Origin: Clostridiales bacterium
GTDB taxonomy: Bacteria > Bacillota > Clostridia > Christensenellales > Aristaeellaceae
Assembly: GCA_019419995.1 (NCBI GenBank)
Contig: JAHZHZ010000006.1
Location: forward strand, 1 to 64,000
Length of the DNA stretch: 64,000 nt
Direction: 5' to 3'
Shown in pieces: positions 42,075 through 50,466 of this stretch. Position 1 is the stretch's first letter. Each line of letters opens with the position of its first letter. The notes under the pieces were generated by a model. The model saw only the letters and a list, made by a program, of their open reading frames with translations, did no database searches and was not told the origin of the DNA. The position numbers and the translations under genes were made by a program.

Positions 42075-42139
42075 TCTGTATGAATTATTAATATTTATAT
42101 CCTTGAGAAAAAATATTGAATGTTCTTCCCGAAGCTCCC

Positions 42140-42168
42140 TTGACAAGTCAATCTAGATTCGCTATATT
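42140..42168 (+). promoter_or_regulatory. Promoter of the PadR operon
   Basis: TTGACA (42140-42145), 17-base spacer, TATATT (42163-42168). The -10 box is buried in an inverted repeat, so binding of a dimeric regulator would block RNA polymerase. Confidence 0.8.
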
Positions 42169-42190
42169 ATATAGCAGTGCGATATATCGC
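42161..42190 (+). promoter_or_regulatory. Nested palindromes, probable PadR operator
   Basis: GCTATAT-T-ATATAGC (42161-42175) followed after three bases by the perfect palindrome GCGATATATCGC (42179-42190); a further GATATATTATA follows. They overlap the -10 box and lie 30-60 bases before the PadR start, the usual place for autoregulatory PadR sites. Confidence 0.65.
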
Positions 42191-42218
42191 AGTATGATAT
42201 ATTATAGGAGAAAATACA

Positions 42219-42533
42219 TTGGACCAGCACATTAAAAAAGTTTACGTTCCCATGACTGAAACCGCATTTTACATTTTGCTATGCCTGAAAAAACCCAATC
42301 ATGGTTATGGAATTGTACAGAAGGTGGAAAAACTAACCAAAGGGACAATACGGCTTGCCCCGGGCACCATGTATGGCAGCTTATCAAAAATGGAAAAAGA
42401 CGGTTTGATTCAGTTTATCCGAGAGGAAGACAAGCGGAAGATCTATCAAATCACCGATTTGGGATTTGAAGTATTGCAGATAGAACTAAAGCGAATTGAA
42501 CGCCTGTATAAAATCTCGCAGGAGGAATTGTAA
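42219..42533 (+). CDS. PadR-family transcriptional regulator
   Basis: 104 residues from a TTG start behind AGGAGAAA. Winged helix with the family hallmarks: AFYILLCLKKPNHGYGIVQK, LAPGTMYGSLSKMEKDGLIQ, and KIYQITDLGFEVLQIELKRI as dimer helix. It directly abuts the DUF2812 gene (one-base spacing from stop), with which PadR genes are commonly paired. It probably represses its own promoter through the palindromes upstream. Confidence 0.9.
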   Translation: MDQHIKKVYVPMTETAFYILLCLKKPNHGYGIVQKVEKLTKGTIRLAPGTMYGSLSKMEKDGLIQFIREEDKRKIYQITDLGFEVLQIELKRIERLYKISQEEL

Positions 42534-43064
42534 ATGGAAACAAAGACGGTATTTAAATTCTTCACAATATTCGAATATGAAAAGGAACAAGATTATCTCC
42601 GAAAAATGCACCAATCCGGGTGGAAATTCGTCAAGGTATCCGGGCTATGTCTCTACCATTTTGAAAAATGCATACCAGAAGACGCAATTTATCAGCTGGA
42701 TTATAACAGGGACGGCATTGCACACAAGGATGAATACGTAAAGCTGTTCAATGATTGTGGCTGGGAATATTTGCAGGACTTTGTGGGTTACAGCTATTTC
42801 CGAAAGCCGGCTTCCCAAGCGACTCAAAAGGAAGGCATCTTTTGTGACGAAAGTTCAAAATTGCAAATGTTAGAACGCGTTTTCAAAGGCAAAATTTTGC
42901 CGCTGCTGGCACTATTCTTATGCATCCTGATACCAACATTTGTGGAGAGTTTGTATTATCATCAATATTTCATTGCCGCAGTGTTGGGTATGATAAGCTG
43001 CGTTTACATTTTTGTATTCACCAAATTTGCTAATCAATACCTAAAATTAAGGCACAAGGGCTAG
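42534..43064 (+). CDS. DUF2812 membrane protein
   Basis: 176 residues. N-terminal DUF2812 domain (FKFFTIFEYEKEQDYLRKMH, GWKFVKVSGLCLYHFEKC, QLDYNRD, FNDCGWEYLQDFVGYSYFRK) and two C-terminal membrane spans (ILPLLALFLCILIPTFV, FIAAVLGMISCVYIFVF). Known only as a frequent partner of PadR regulators, function unsettled; likely senses or responds to membrane-active compounds. AGGAGG site inside the padR end. Confidence 0.85.
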   Translation: METKTVFKFFTIFEYEKEQDYLRKMHQSGWKFVKVSGLCLYHFEKCIPEDAIYQLDYNRDGIAHKDEYVKLFNDCGWEYLQDFVGYSYFRKPASQATQKEGIFCDESSKLQMLERVFKGKILPLLALFLCILIPTFVESLYYHQYFIAAVLGMISCVYIFVFTKFANQYLKLRHKG

Positions 43065-43111
43065 CGCGATCCACTAACCGCTCAAGCAGCAATGATGAAC
43101 TGTACATGGAC

Positions 43112-43157
43112 AATTGGAGAGGGGCGGAACGCTAAAGCGTTCCGCCCCTCTCCAATT
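43112..43157. terminator. Bidirectional terminator between convergent genes
   Basis: 22-bp perfect stem with a two-base loop (43112-43133 with 43136-43157), including GGAGAGGGGCGGAACGCT and its complement, flanked by AAtt/aatt pairs. It lies between the rightward DUF2812 gene and the leftward coiled-coil gene and can serve both. One of the longest perfect hairpins in the window. Confidence 0.8.
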
Positions 43158-43168
43158 ATAACATAGTA

Positions 43169-44443
43169 CTATTTCACGTTAATGACCACGGGCATCCTCG
43201 TCGTAGAACGAAGTTCGCCCGCTTCGTCGTAAATACGGGTCACAGCTACAGCTTCATACTTCCCTGATTCCAGCACTCGATCAAATTGGAAATTTTCTAA
43301 CATTTCCCCGGGAAGCAGGGAAGCAGAACGATAAATCTCCTCACCATCCAACTCGATGCTCAAAATAACTTCGTTCCCACTGCGTGCATCGTTCACATAC
43401 TGCCAGTGAGCAGCTGCTTCTCCGGCAGCTACCACAATTTCATTTTCCAACGTCGCAGCGGAATACGCTTCGCCTTCACCCAACTCGCGTTCCATTTTAT
43501 AGACCGCCAACTCCGCATATAGGTGGTCCAGCTGATCCCTGGCCTCCTGCACTCGATCTCCAAGCTCTTGTGCATTGAGCTTTTCCTTTTCAATCTGCGC
43601 ATTGAGTTCCTCAATCCTCGCCTCAGCATCAGCGGAATCGCTCTGATGCTGGTTGCGCAAATCTTCCAGTTCCTCCTCAAGGGTGGCAATGGTTTCTTCG
43701 CTTTTCGTAAGCGCAGCACTAAGTTCTTCCGCATGTGCCTGCGCCTGCTCCAGCTGAAGCTCCATCTCCGCCGGATTCTGTTGCGACCCCGCGTCCTCTT
43801 CGGAAGACAGATTATCCGTCTGCCGCGCTGTAGCTTCCTGTTCAGGCTCAGAGGTAGCTACGTTTTGATCGGACGCAGGCTCCGCCTCACCCTCCGCAGT
43901 TTGCATTTTCTCCAATTCCCGAGTCAGGTCGATAATTCGATTCTCCGCTCGGGCCGCATCCTCTTCCAGCTCCGCAACCTGTTTCTCGTAAGCTTGCACT
44001 TCTCCCTCGAGGGTAGCAATGGCTTCTTCTGAAACTTGTTGGCTCTCGATAAGGCTCTTTTGATCCTCTCTCGCCGCCTCCAGCTGCACCTGTAAATCTT
44101 CAGACTCCGTCTGAGCCTTATTTAATTGCGCTTCCAGTTCCTCCGAATGGGACTGAGCTTCGCTCAGCTGTGCCTGATAATCCTCCGACTGCATCAAAGC
44201 ATCATCCAGCTCCGCCTGAAGTTTCTCTGATTGCGTTTGCGCCTGCGTAAGCTGTGCCTGTGCATCCTCTCCGGCCTGGCGGGCCTCCTCCAGCTGCGCA
44301 TTGACATCGTCGAATTCCGTGTTCAACACCGCAAGTGTCTGCTTCGACTCCGCCAGCTGGCGGTTGACAAAGATCACACCAGCAATGGCTGCTACCAGCA
44401 GCACCGCCAGCAGAATGAGCCAAACCCTATTCCTGCGATCCAT
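43169..44443 (-). CDS. Membrane-anchored coiled-coil protein
   Basis: 424 residues: short cytoplasmic N-terminus, one membrane span (VWLILLAVLLVAAIAGVIFV), a long coiled coil with heptads rich in Gln/Glu/Ala (about 30-330) containing repeated SEELEAQL/SEDLQVQL-type units and a low-complexity acidic insert (about 195-225), and a C-terminal beta-domain of about 90 residues (VILSIELDGEEIYRSASL, TTRMPVVINVK). Last gene of the set with the motor-like proteins; it may span the cell wall space and contact the OmpA-like partner. No enzymatic motif. Confidence 0.72.
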   Translation of the reverse strand: MDRRNRVWLILLAVLLVAAIAGVIFVNRQLAESKQTLAVLNTEFDDVNAQLEEARQAGEDAQAQLTQAQTQSEKLQAELDDALMQSEDYQAQLSEAQSHSEELEAQLNKAQTESEDLQVQLEAAREDQKSLIESQQVSEEAIATLEGEVQAYEKQVAELEEDAARAENRIIDLTRELEKMQTAEGEAEPASDQNVATSEPEQEATARQTDNLSSEEDAGSQQNPAEMELQLEQAQAHAEELSAALTKSEETIATLEEELEDLRNQHQSDSADAEARIEELNAQIEKEKLNAQELGDRVQEARDQLDHLYAELAVYKMERELGEGEAYSAATLENEIVVAAGEAAAHWQYVNDARSGNEVILSIELDGEEIYRSASLLPGEMLENFQFDRVLESGKYEAVAVTRIYDEAGELRSTTRMPVVINVK

Positions 44444-44488
44444 GAAACGCCCTCCTTTGTAAGTAAATCCATGCCGGCAACCAGTTCT

Positions 44489-45031
44489 TTATTCCTGCGT
44501 CTCGCTGTTGACTGCTTCCATCAATACCGTAGTCTGTTGCATGCCAATGATCTTCCATTCGCCGTTTTCATTGACAAGGGTGATGTCATAGCGGCCACCC
44601 TGCCAGCTGGGTACGGTGGCAGAAACCTCGCTGCGGCGACTGGAGATTACACTTCCAGTAATGGAAGGCACCCGTTCCACCACGGTGCAGGTGGCGTAAT
44701 CATCCCACGGCCAGGCCCAAAGCCGTTCAATGGTCAAATCATACTTAAAATCGGTAATCGTATAGTCGTTGTAAATACTGGAGCCGTCAAAGGCTCCCTC
44801 TAACGCTGGATCTGTGCTGAGAAAATCGGCATGAAAATACGCGTTCAGGGCTTCGGCGTCCTCCCTTGTAAGAATAACGTCCGCTCGCTTCTCCAATCCG
44901 TCGCTAAGAATGATATAGATATTTGCTGAATTCAGACACATATAAAAGCCACATACCAACATGCCACAGAGTATGCACAGCAGTATCAGCCGGGAAGCGA
45001 TGAACCACACCAGCCTTCGCAAATGAAGCAC
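44489..45031 (-). CDS. Membrane-anchored extracytoplasmic protein
   Basis: 180 residues with an N-terminal hydrophobic anchor (LILLCILCGMLVCGFYMCL) and an external alpha/beta domain (TREDAEALNAYFHADFLSTD, YTITDFKYDLTIERLWAWPW, GRYDITLVNENGEWKIIGMQ) resembling NTF2-like/DUF4440-style folds in plan. Lies between the ZorB-like gene and the coiled-coil gene with short gaps, so it is likely part of the same complex. Function unknown. Confidence 0.65.
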   Translation of the reverse strand: MLHLRRLVWFIASRLILLCILCGMLVCGFYMCLNSANIYIILSDGLEKRADVILTREDAEALNAYFHADFLSTDPALEGAFDGSSIYNDYTITDFKYDLTIERLWAWPWDDYATCTVVERVPSITGSVISSRRSEVSATVPSWQGGRYDITLVNENGEWKIIGMQQTTVLMEAVNSETQE

Positions 45032-45070
45032 CTTTCCATTACCCCTTCGTTAATTTAATTCTCCTGTCGC

Positions 45071-46048
45071 TCATTCCGCCTCCAGAATTTCCCGAAGCTG
45101 CTGAATCATCTGTTCGTCCGTAAGTCGGAATTTAAACACCACACGGCGGGATGCAGCCATATTTTCCGTACCGTCCGCATTAAAGATGCGATCGGAAAAG
45201 CTACGACCGTTAACTGTCACCACTGGGCGCAATTCATTCTTCACATCCGCTGAAATGGCCGTGCAGCTCTCGCCCAGCACATAGCTGGCCACTGAAAGCG
45301 CACGCTGCTGGGAGAGCTCCAGATTGGACAGATAACCACCCTGGGAATCGGTGTGCCCCTCAATAATAATTTCGGATACATACTGCCGGTACTCTTCAGA
45401 AAACAGCACATTCAGGTATACCGGCAAAAACTGATCCACAAAGTTACGGCCCTGAGCTGTCAACTCATACTTGCCCGTTTCAAACAGCACGTCTGATTCC
45501 AGCGCAATGGAACCCGTTGTAGGATCCACCGTGGCAGAAATATTGCTGCTCTTAAGCGCGCTGGATAGAGAAGTGATGATGCGGGTCTTCATACCCACCA
45601 ACTGTTCGATTTGCTGCTGCTGGTTTTGCAATTGGGTCTGCTGGGTCTCCAGCTGAGTTTGCTGCTCCTGCAGTTGAGCGCTCAGGCTATCCAGCTGGCT
45701 CTGAGTGTCAGCCAATTCCGTCTTCTGCGCTTCCAGCACTGCCTGTGCATCATCCAATTCCTTTTGCTTGGCATCCAGCAAAATCTGCTGGGCGATCATT
45801 TGCTTTTCCGCCTCGGTCAGTTTGGCGCTCTGATCCTCCAGTTCTGCCTGTGCCTCGTCCAGCTGATACTCGCGGCGGGCAATTTCCGCCTGATTGATTT
45901 CCACCAAATTAAAGTACTGGTAGATGATATAGAACATCACCAGAATGATAATCAGAACCAGCGAGCTCATCAGATCCGAAAAGCTCAGCCAGAAACTACC
46001 GTCATTGCCCTTCCGGGCACGGGTTACTGTTCTGCGATAGGAACGCAT
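45071..46048 (-). CDS. MotB/ZorB-like stator protein with OmpA domain
   Basis: About 325 residues from ATG 46048 (AAGGA 11 bases upstream; a GTG start three codons earlier is possible). N-terminal FWLSFSDLMSSLVLIIILVM holds the Asp expected to bind protons in MotB/ZorB stators, followed by one span, a long Gln-rich coiled coil (about 55-155) and an OmpA-family peptidoglycan-binding domain (IIIEGHTDSQGGYLSNLELS, QQRALSVASYVLG). The coil is longer than in ordinary MotB. Directly downstream of the MotA/ZorA-like channel gene. Confidence 0.85.
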   Translation of the reverse strand: MRSYRRTVTRARKGNDGSFWLSFSDLMSSLVLIIILVMFYIIYQYFNLVEINQAEIARREYQLDEAQAELEDQSAKLTEAEKQMIAQQILLDAKQKELDDAQAVLEAQKTELADTQSQLDSLSAQLQEQQTQLETQQTQLQNQQQQIEQLVGMKTRIITSLSSALKSSNISATVDPTTGSIALESDVLFETGKYELTAQGRNFVDQFLPVYLNVLFSEEYRQYVSEIIIEGHTDSQGGYLSNLELSQQRALSVASYVLGESCTAISADVKNELRPVVTVNGRSFSDRIFNADGTENMAASRRVVFKFRLTDEQMIQQLREILEAE

Positions 46049-46082
46049 GCGCTTCACCGTCCTTTACTGCTTCCGTTCGCAA

Positions 46083-47648
46083 TCAACCACGTCGCACCCG
46101 AGAATCTGAGTAGACGCGGTCCTCCAGCGTGCGCTGGGCGCGAACCAGGGCATCAGTAAGTCGGTCCACCTGGTCCAGGAACTGGTTTGCACTATCATCC
46201 ACCGCACCGGGCAGCTTGCTCAGCGCGTCGGTAATTCCCGCCGCCAAATAATCTACCCTCTGCGTAAACTGATTGACATAATCCTGATAGGCATCCAAGG
46301 TAAGCTTCAGCTCGTTGGTGATGGAAGCCGCACACCCCTTGTGGATCTCTTCCAGCTGGCTTCCTGTGGCCCGCAGCTCCGCCGCCGCCTTGGACAAGGA
46401 CGTGGTTGCATTGGCTCCCTGCTCGCCCACCTTCTGGGTGAAGCTGGTCAACGCCGTGTTCATCTGATCCAGAGAGCGGCTGACTTCTGCCTGCATGGCC
46501 GATACGCTCTTGAGGTAATTGGCTTGCTGGCGATTGATTAAATCCATCTGTTCCACGCTGGATGCCACCCGGTTAAAGGCGTCATCCGTCTGCTTTTGAT
46601 TTTCTCTCAGATCTCGAATGTACTGGGCATTGTTGCGTACCATTTCATCCGCCACATGGGTCACCTCTCGAATGCTCTCGAGCATCTCAGAGGTATCGGC
46701 CATGGCATCACGCACCGACTGCATGGAACTCTCCTGATATCTGGCTGCATCGTCCATGGCCTTGGAGAGGCGCCGCATTTGACCACCCAACATTTCATCC
46801 ATGCGATCGATAAAACGAGTAACCACCGCATCCAGGAAGCGCATCTGTTCCCGACTGCTGACGGTGACAAAGTTTTTCAGATTCTGGTTCAGCGGCTCCA
46901 CCGCCCGGCCCACCGCCTCCGCGATGTTGTCCGACAACTTGCCGGAGAGATCCTGGCTCATCTGGTGAATCAGCGCCGTCTGCTCCTGTTGATAGATAGC
47001 CACCTGCGTCATGGGATCTACGGACAACACGCCCGCATGGCGGCTCATGGCCCCATAAAAGCTGCGCAGCACATGTTCAGTAGAACCATATACTGCACGG
47101 GTAATCAGCGTAAATGCCACTGAACCCACAACGCCTACGATGGAAGTCATAAACGCATATCTCATGCCGGGTATCAAAGTCACAATGGAATCCATAACCG
47201 CCTGAGAATCACTCATACTGAATCCTGAGAGACCCTGGGCCAGACCCACCAATGTACCCAGAAAGCCAATAGATACCAGCAGACTGGGCACTGCATCGGA
47301 AAAACTCCCTCTGCCCGGTCCGGTGATCACCGTTTCCTCATTGATATAATCCTCCACATTGGAGGCATTGTGGTATACCCCGTCAGCAAAAAACAGGTTG
47401 TTTAAATATTCGCTCCAGTGGGCATTGAGTACGCCCTTACCCAGAAAATCATCCTCCTGCCAGGACTGCTTGGCTTCTTCGCCGGCACGAATATTTTTCA
47501 CTGCCCGGCGCAGCAGGCTCCGATTGCGCAATACCGGCCCCACACACTTGATCAGGCCTATGACGAAGATAAAGAGGATAATGGCATATACCAGCAGATT
47601 CACGATTCCACTGCCGAGAAAACCCTCTAAAGATGAAAGAAATCCCAT
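46083..47648 (-). CDS. MotA/TolQ/ExbB-type channel with long tail (ZorA-like)
   Basis: About 521 residues from ATG 47648, where CGGAGG is well placed. Three membrane spans: VNLLVYAIILFIFVIGLIKC, VPSLLVSIGFLGTLVGLAQG and MTSIVGVVGSVAFTLITRAV, the last two forming the proton-channel core, then a helical cytoplasmic tail of about 330 residues with coiled-coil heptads. This MotA core plus long tail is the hallmark of ZorA of the Zorya anti-phage system. No ZorC, ZorD or ZorE gene is nearby, so it may be a Zorya-like motor with other partners. Confidence 0.82.
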   Translation of the reverse strand: MGFLSSLEGFLGSGIVNLLVYAIILFIFVIGLIKCVGPVLRNRSLLRRAVKNIRAGEEAKQSWQEDDFLGKGVLNAHWSEYLNNLFFADGVYHNASNVEDYINEETVITGPGRGSFSDAVPSLLVSIGFLGTLVGLAQGLSGFSMSDSQAVMDSIVTLIPGMRYAFMTSIVGVVGSVAFTLITRAVYGSTEHVLRSFYGAMSRHAGVLSVDPMTQVAIYQQEQTALIHQMSQDLSGKLSDNIAEAVGRAVEPLNQNLKNFVTVSSREQMRFLDAVVTRFIDRMDEMLGGQMRRLSKAMDDAARYQESSMQSVRDAMADTSEMLESIREVTHVADEMVRNNAQYIRDLRENQKQTDDAFNRVASSVEQMDLINRQQANYLKSVSAMQAEVSRSLDQMNTALTSFTQKVGEQGANATTSLSKAAAELRATGSQLEEIHKGCAASITNELKLTLDAYQDYVNQFTQRVDYLAAGITDALSKLPGAVDDSANQFLDQVDRLTDALVRAQRTLEDRVYSDSRVRRG

Positions 47649-47893
47649 ATGTACCTCCGTTTTGATGCCCTTCGGCCAGATAGCTATACACATAATAGTA
47701 TAGCATTCCACTGAGGCGAAATGAGGATACAGGTGTGACGATAAATAGACAAAAATATGCAGTGCCCATCAAACCGCCCTGATCTTAGACGGATGTATTT
47801 TAAACAAGTTCACAATTTCAGCAGGAATGCATCCCTATCTCAGTTCAATTCCTCCTCGCTCCAAAGGCAGCTCTATTCTTCAACGGGCAGAAC

Positions 47894-47933
47894 CAAGAAA
47901 GCGGCAGCCGCATTGCGCGGCAACCGCTTCTCT
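47894..47933 (-). terminator. Terminator of the amino-acid transporter operon
   Basis: Stem arms GAAAGCGGCAGCCGC (47897-47911) and GCGGCAACCGCTTC (47918-47931) with one mismatch, leftward strand ending TTTCTTGG. It directly follows the ATPase gene that ends at 47938. 47649-47893 holds no gene; a TATACT box near 47700 may belong to the ZorA-like gene. Confidence 0.65.
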
Positions 47934-47937
47934 AATC

Positions 47938-48684
47938 TCACAAAATTTTTGCTAAAAACTCTTTTGTACGGGGATTGCGTGGATCGGTAAAAATCTGCTC
48001 CGGAGTACCTTCCTCCAGAATCTGGCCTCCATCCATGAAAATCACCCGATCGCCCACTTCCCGAGCAAAGCCCATTTCATGAGTAACCACCACCATGGTC
48101 ATGCCTTCGTGGGCCAAAGATTTCATAACCTCCAGAACCTCGCCCACCATCTCCGGGTCAAGGGCAGAAGTAGGTTCATCAAAGAGCATCACATCCGGCT
48201 CCATACACAAAGCGCGCACGATGGCAATGCGTTGCTTCTGGCCGCCGGAAAGCTGACTGGGATAGGCATTGGCGCGATCCGCAAGCCCTACCCGCTGTAA
48301 CAGCTCCATGGCCTTCTGCTCCGCCTCAGATTTGGATTTTTTGCGCAATTCCATGGGTGCAACGGTGAGGTTGCGCATGATCGTCATGTTGGGAAAGAGG
48401 TTGAAATGTTGAAACACCATGCCCATCTTCTGACGATGGAGATTGATATTAACTTTCGGATCAGTAATATCCACACCCTCAAAGGTAATGGTCCCAGAGG
48501 TAGGCAACTCCAGCAAATTCAAGCAGCGCAAAAAAGTGGATTTTCCGGAACCGGACGGTCCGATGACCACCACTACTTCGCCCCGGCGGATATCCGTGGA
48601 TACGCCGTTGAGCGCCTTAATCTGATTGCTGGCTTTAAACACTTTATGCAGGTCGCGCACCTGAATCAGGGTATCAGTGGTCAC
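47938..48684 (-). CDS. Polar amino-acid ABC transporter ATPase (GlnQ type)
   Basis: 248 residues. Walker A GPSGSGKSTFLRCLNLLE, Q-loop MGMVFQHFNLFPNMT, signature LSGGQKQRIAIVRAL, Walker B VMLFDEPTSALDPEMVGEVL, and VTHEMGFAREV, which together define the GlnQ/HisP group. Overlaps the permease gene by 11 bases. Powers uptake of an amino acid, perhaps Gln, Arg or cystine; specificity depends on the binding protein. Confidence 0.93.
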   Translation of the reverse strand: MTTDTLIQVRDLHKVFKASNQIKALNGVSTDIRRGEVVVVIGPSGSGKSTFLRCLNLLELPTSGTITFEGVDITDPKVNINLHRQKMGMVFQHFNLFPNMTIMRNLTVAPMELRKKSKSEAEQKAMELLQRVGLADRANAYPSQLSGGQKQRIAIVRALCMEPDVMLFDEPTSALDPEMVGEVLEVMKSLAHEGMTMVVVTHEMGFAREVGDRVIFMDGGQILEEGTPEQIFTDPRNPRTKEFLAKIL

Positions 48685-49402
48685 TGTTTCTCAGTCTCCT
48701 TTCAAGCAGGCTCACCAGATGGGAAAAGAACATTACCAGTACCAGATAAATCAGCGCCACCGCAATCAGCGGCATGAAGGGCGAATACGTGCGGCTACGA
48801 ATAATGTCACCGCCCTTGGTCAGATCCTGTACAGCTACATAGCCGGCTACTGAAGTCTCCTTCAAGAGGGCAATGAATTCATTGGCCAGGGAGGGAAGCA
48901 CGTTTTTCACCGTCTGAGGGATAATGACGAAACGCATGGTCTGAATGTAGTTAAAGCCCAGGCTTCTTCCCGCCTCAAACTGTCCCTGATCAATGGACAT
49001 GATACCACCGCGTACAATCTCTGCCACATAGGCGCCGGAGTTCAGACCGAAGGCCAGCGCAGCTACCATGGTTCCATTATCGGAGGAAGCAAAGATGACA
49101 AAGTAAATAATCATCAATTGCACCACCACCGGCGTACCCCGCAGCACCGTCAGGTACAGGCGGCACAAGCCGTCCACCACGGCAAAGAGTCTACGGCCCA
49201 CTGTTTTGCGGGCGGTCTCCCGGGTCTTGTCATAGGTGGAGCGGATCATTGCAATGACTATGCCGATAATCACGCCCAGCACACCGGCCAGCAACGTAAT
49301 CAGCAGCGTTCTGCCCAGACCATCCAGCAAATACTGCCAACGATTGGCCTGCACGAAGTTGAGTATGAAATCCGCCTTCAGCTTTTCAAACCATGCCTGC
49401 AC
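48674..49402 (-). CDS. Polar amino-acid ABC transporter permease
   Basis: 242 residues, HisM/GlnP type: LLDGLGRTLLITLLAGVLGV, RGTPVVVQLMIIYFVIFAS, and the EAA loop IDQGQFEAGRSLGFNYIQTM that contacts the ATPase. About five membrane spans. Single permease gene, so it probably works as a homodimer. Confidence 0.92.
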   Translation of the reverse strand: MQAWFEKLKADFILNFVQANRWQYLLDGLGRTLLITLLAGVLGVIIGIVIAMIRSTYDKTRETARKTVGRRLFAVVDGLCRLYLTVLRGTPVVVQLMIIYFVIFASSDNGTMVAALAFGLNSGAYVAEIVRGGIMSIDQGQFEAGRSLGFNYIQTMRFVIIPQTVKNVLPSLANEFIALLKETSVAGYVAVQDLTKGGDIIRSRTYSPFMPLIAVALIYLVLVMFFSHLVSLLERRLRNSDH

Positions 49403-49498
49403 GGTAATTCTCCTTCCGCATCCAGATTATGTCTTTTGCACAGCGAAACAGGAAACGCCGGGCGCTTCCTGTTTCATCACTGTCTGCCAGTACAGTTG

Positions 49499-50242
49499 TC
49501 AGGCAACGATGTACTTATCCACGATGGCCTGTACAGTGCCGTCCGCGATCAGCTCTTCCAGAGCCGCATTGATCTGCTCGGTGAGCTCGCTGCCCTTGGC
49601 CAGTGCGATGGCATAGCTTTCACTAATGTATTCGCTATCCAAAACCTTCAAGCCCTCATTGGCTTCTACATATTTCTTAGCGGGCTCGTTATCAATGACC
49701 ACGCAATCAATCTTACCGGAAGTCAGCGCCAACACCGCATCAGTGCCGCTGGCAAAGCGCTCCACACTGCCCAGTCCCTTTTCCTCAATATCGCTGGAGC
49801 AATAGATATCGCCCGTGGTGCCCAACTGCACGCCTACCTTGTAATTGGCGCCCTCAGCGAGGAGATCATCCGCACTGGTGATGGGGCTGTCTTCGGGAAC
49901 GATCACGGACTGGATGCCCGTGGCATAGCTGGTGGTAAAGTCCACGGACTGCAAGCGATCCTCGGTGACAGTCATACCTGCCATACCGAAGTCCACCTTG
50001 CCACTGGTAATGGCAGGAATAATGGAGTCAAAGGCCATGTCTACGATTTCCAACTCATAACCCAGCTTTTCGCAGATAGCCGCTGCCACTTCTGCATCGA
50101 TGCCCACAATTTCGCCGGTCTCATCGTCATAGTACTCATAGGGCGGGAAAGACGCGTTGGTACCCATTTTCAGCGTTTCAGCCATGGCCAGGCCGCTAAC
50201 CGCTAACATACAAATCAAAACCAAAGCAAGAATCTTTTTCAT
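49499..50242 (-). CDS. Amino-acid ABC transporter substrate-binding protein
   Basis: 247 residues from ATG 50242 behind TTGGAGG. Signal peptide ILALVLICMLAVSGLAMA without a lipobox Cys at the cleavage point, then the family 3 periplasmic-binding fold: NASFPPYEYYDDETGEIVGI, DAEVAAAICEKLGY, GMTVTEDRLQSVDFTTSY, SGKIDCVVIDNEPAKKYVE. The TSYATGIQSVIV and ligand loop fit a polar amino acid; not assignable further. Confidence 0.92.
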   Translation of the reverse strand: MKKILALVLICMLAVSGLAMAETLKMGTNASFPPYEYYDDETGEIVGIDAEVAAAICEKLGYELEIVDMAFDSIIPAITSGKVDFGMAGMTVTEDRLQSVDFTTSYATGIQSVIVPEDSPITSADDLLAEGANYKVGVQLGTTGDIYCSSDIEEKGLGSVERFASGTDAVLALTSGKIDCVVIDNEPAKKYVEANEGLKVLDSEYISESYAIALAKGSELTEQINAALEELIADGTVQAIVDKYIVA

Positions 50243-50300
50243 TTTTACTGCCTCCAATGTTTTGCGCCCCGCGGCGCTTGTTTTTTTATTCGATGAATGA

Positions 50301-50329
50301 ATTATACATCCGCTCCCGGAATAATTCAA
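50301..50329 (-). promoter_or_regulatory. Promoter of the amino-acid transporter operon
   Basis: Leftward TTGAAT (50329-50324), 17-base spacer, TATAAT (50306-50301), about 60 bases ahead of the binding-protein start. Confidence 0.82.
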
Positions 50330-50404
50330 GCGTTTAGCGGGCGATTTAACATAATATGCGAATTATTCGTATATTCATGCAGTTATACATTTTATAACAC
50401 CTTC

Positions 50405-50447
50405 AAAAGCGGGTTTTTGCACCCATCGGCACAAAAACCCGTTTTTA
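50405..50447 (-). terminator. Rho-independent terminator of the LCP gene
   Basis: Long stem AAGCGGGTTTTTGCAC/GTGC..AAAAACCCGTTTT (50407-50445, with small mismatches), about 20 bases beyond the LCP stop. Both strands end in T-rich runs. Confidence 0.75.
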
Positions 50448-50466
50448 AAAGATACCCCTTCGATAG

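Noticed and set aside
43169..47648. A flagellar MotAB or TolQR/ExbBD pair.
   Set aside because: No flagellar or TonB/Tol genes nearby; the channel has a long cytoplasmic tail and the operon has unrelated partners.
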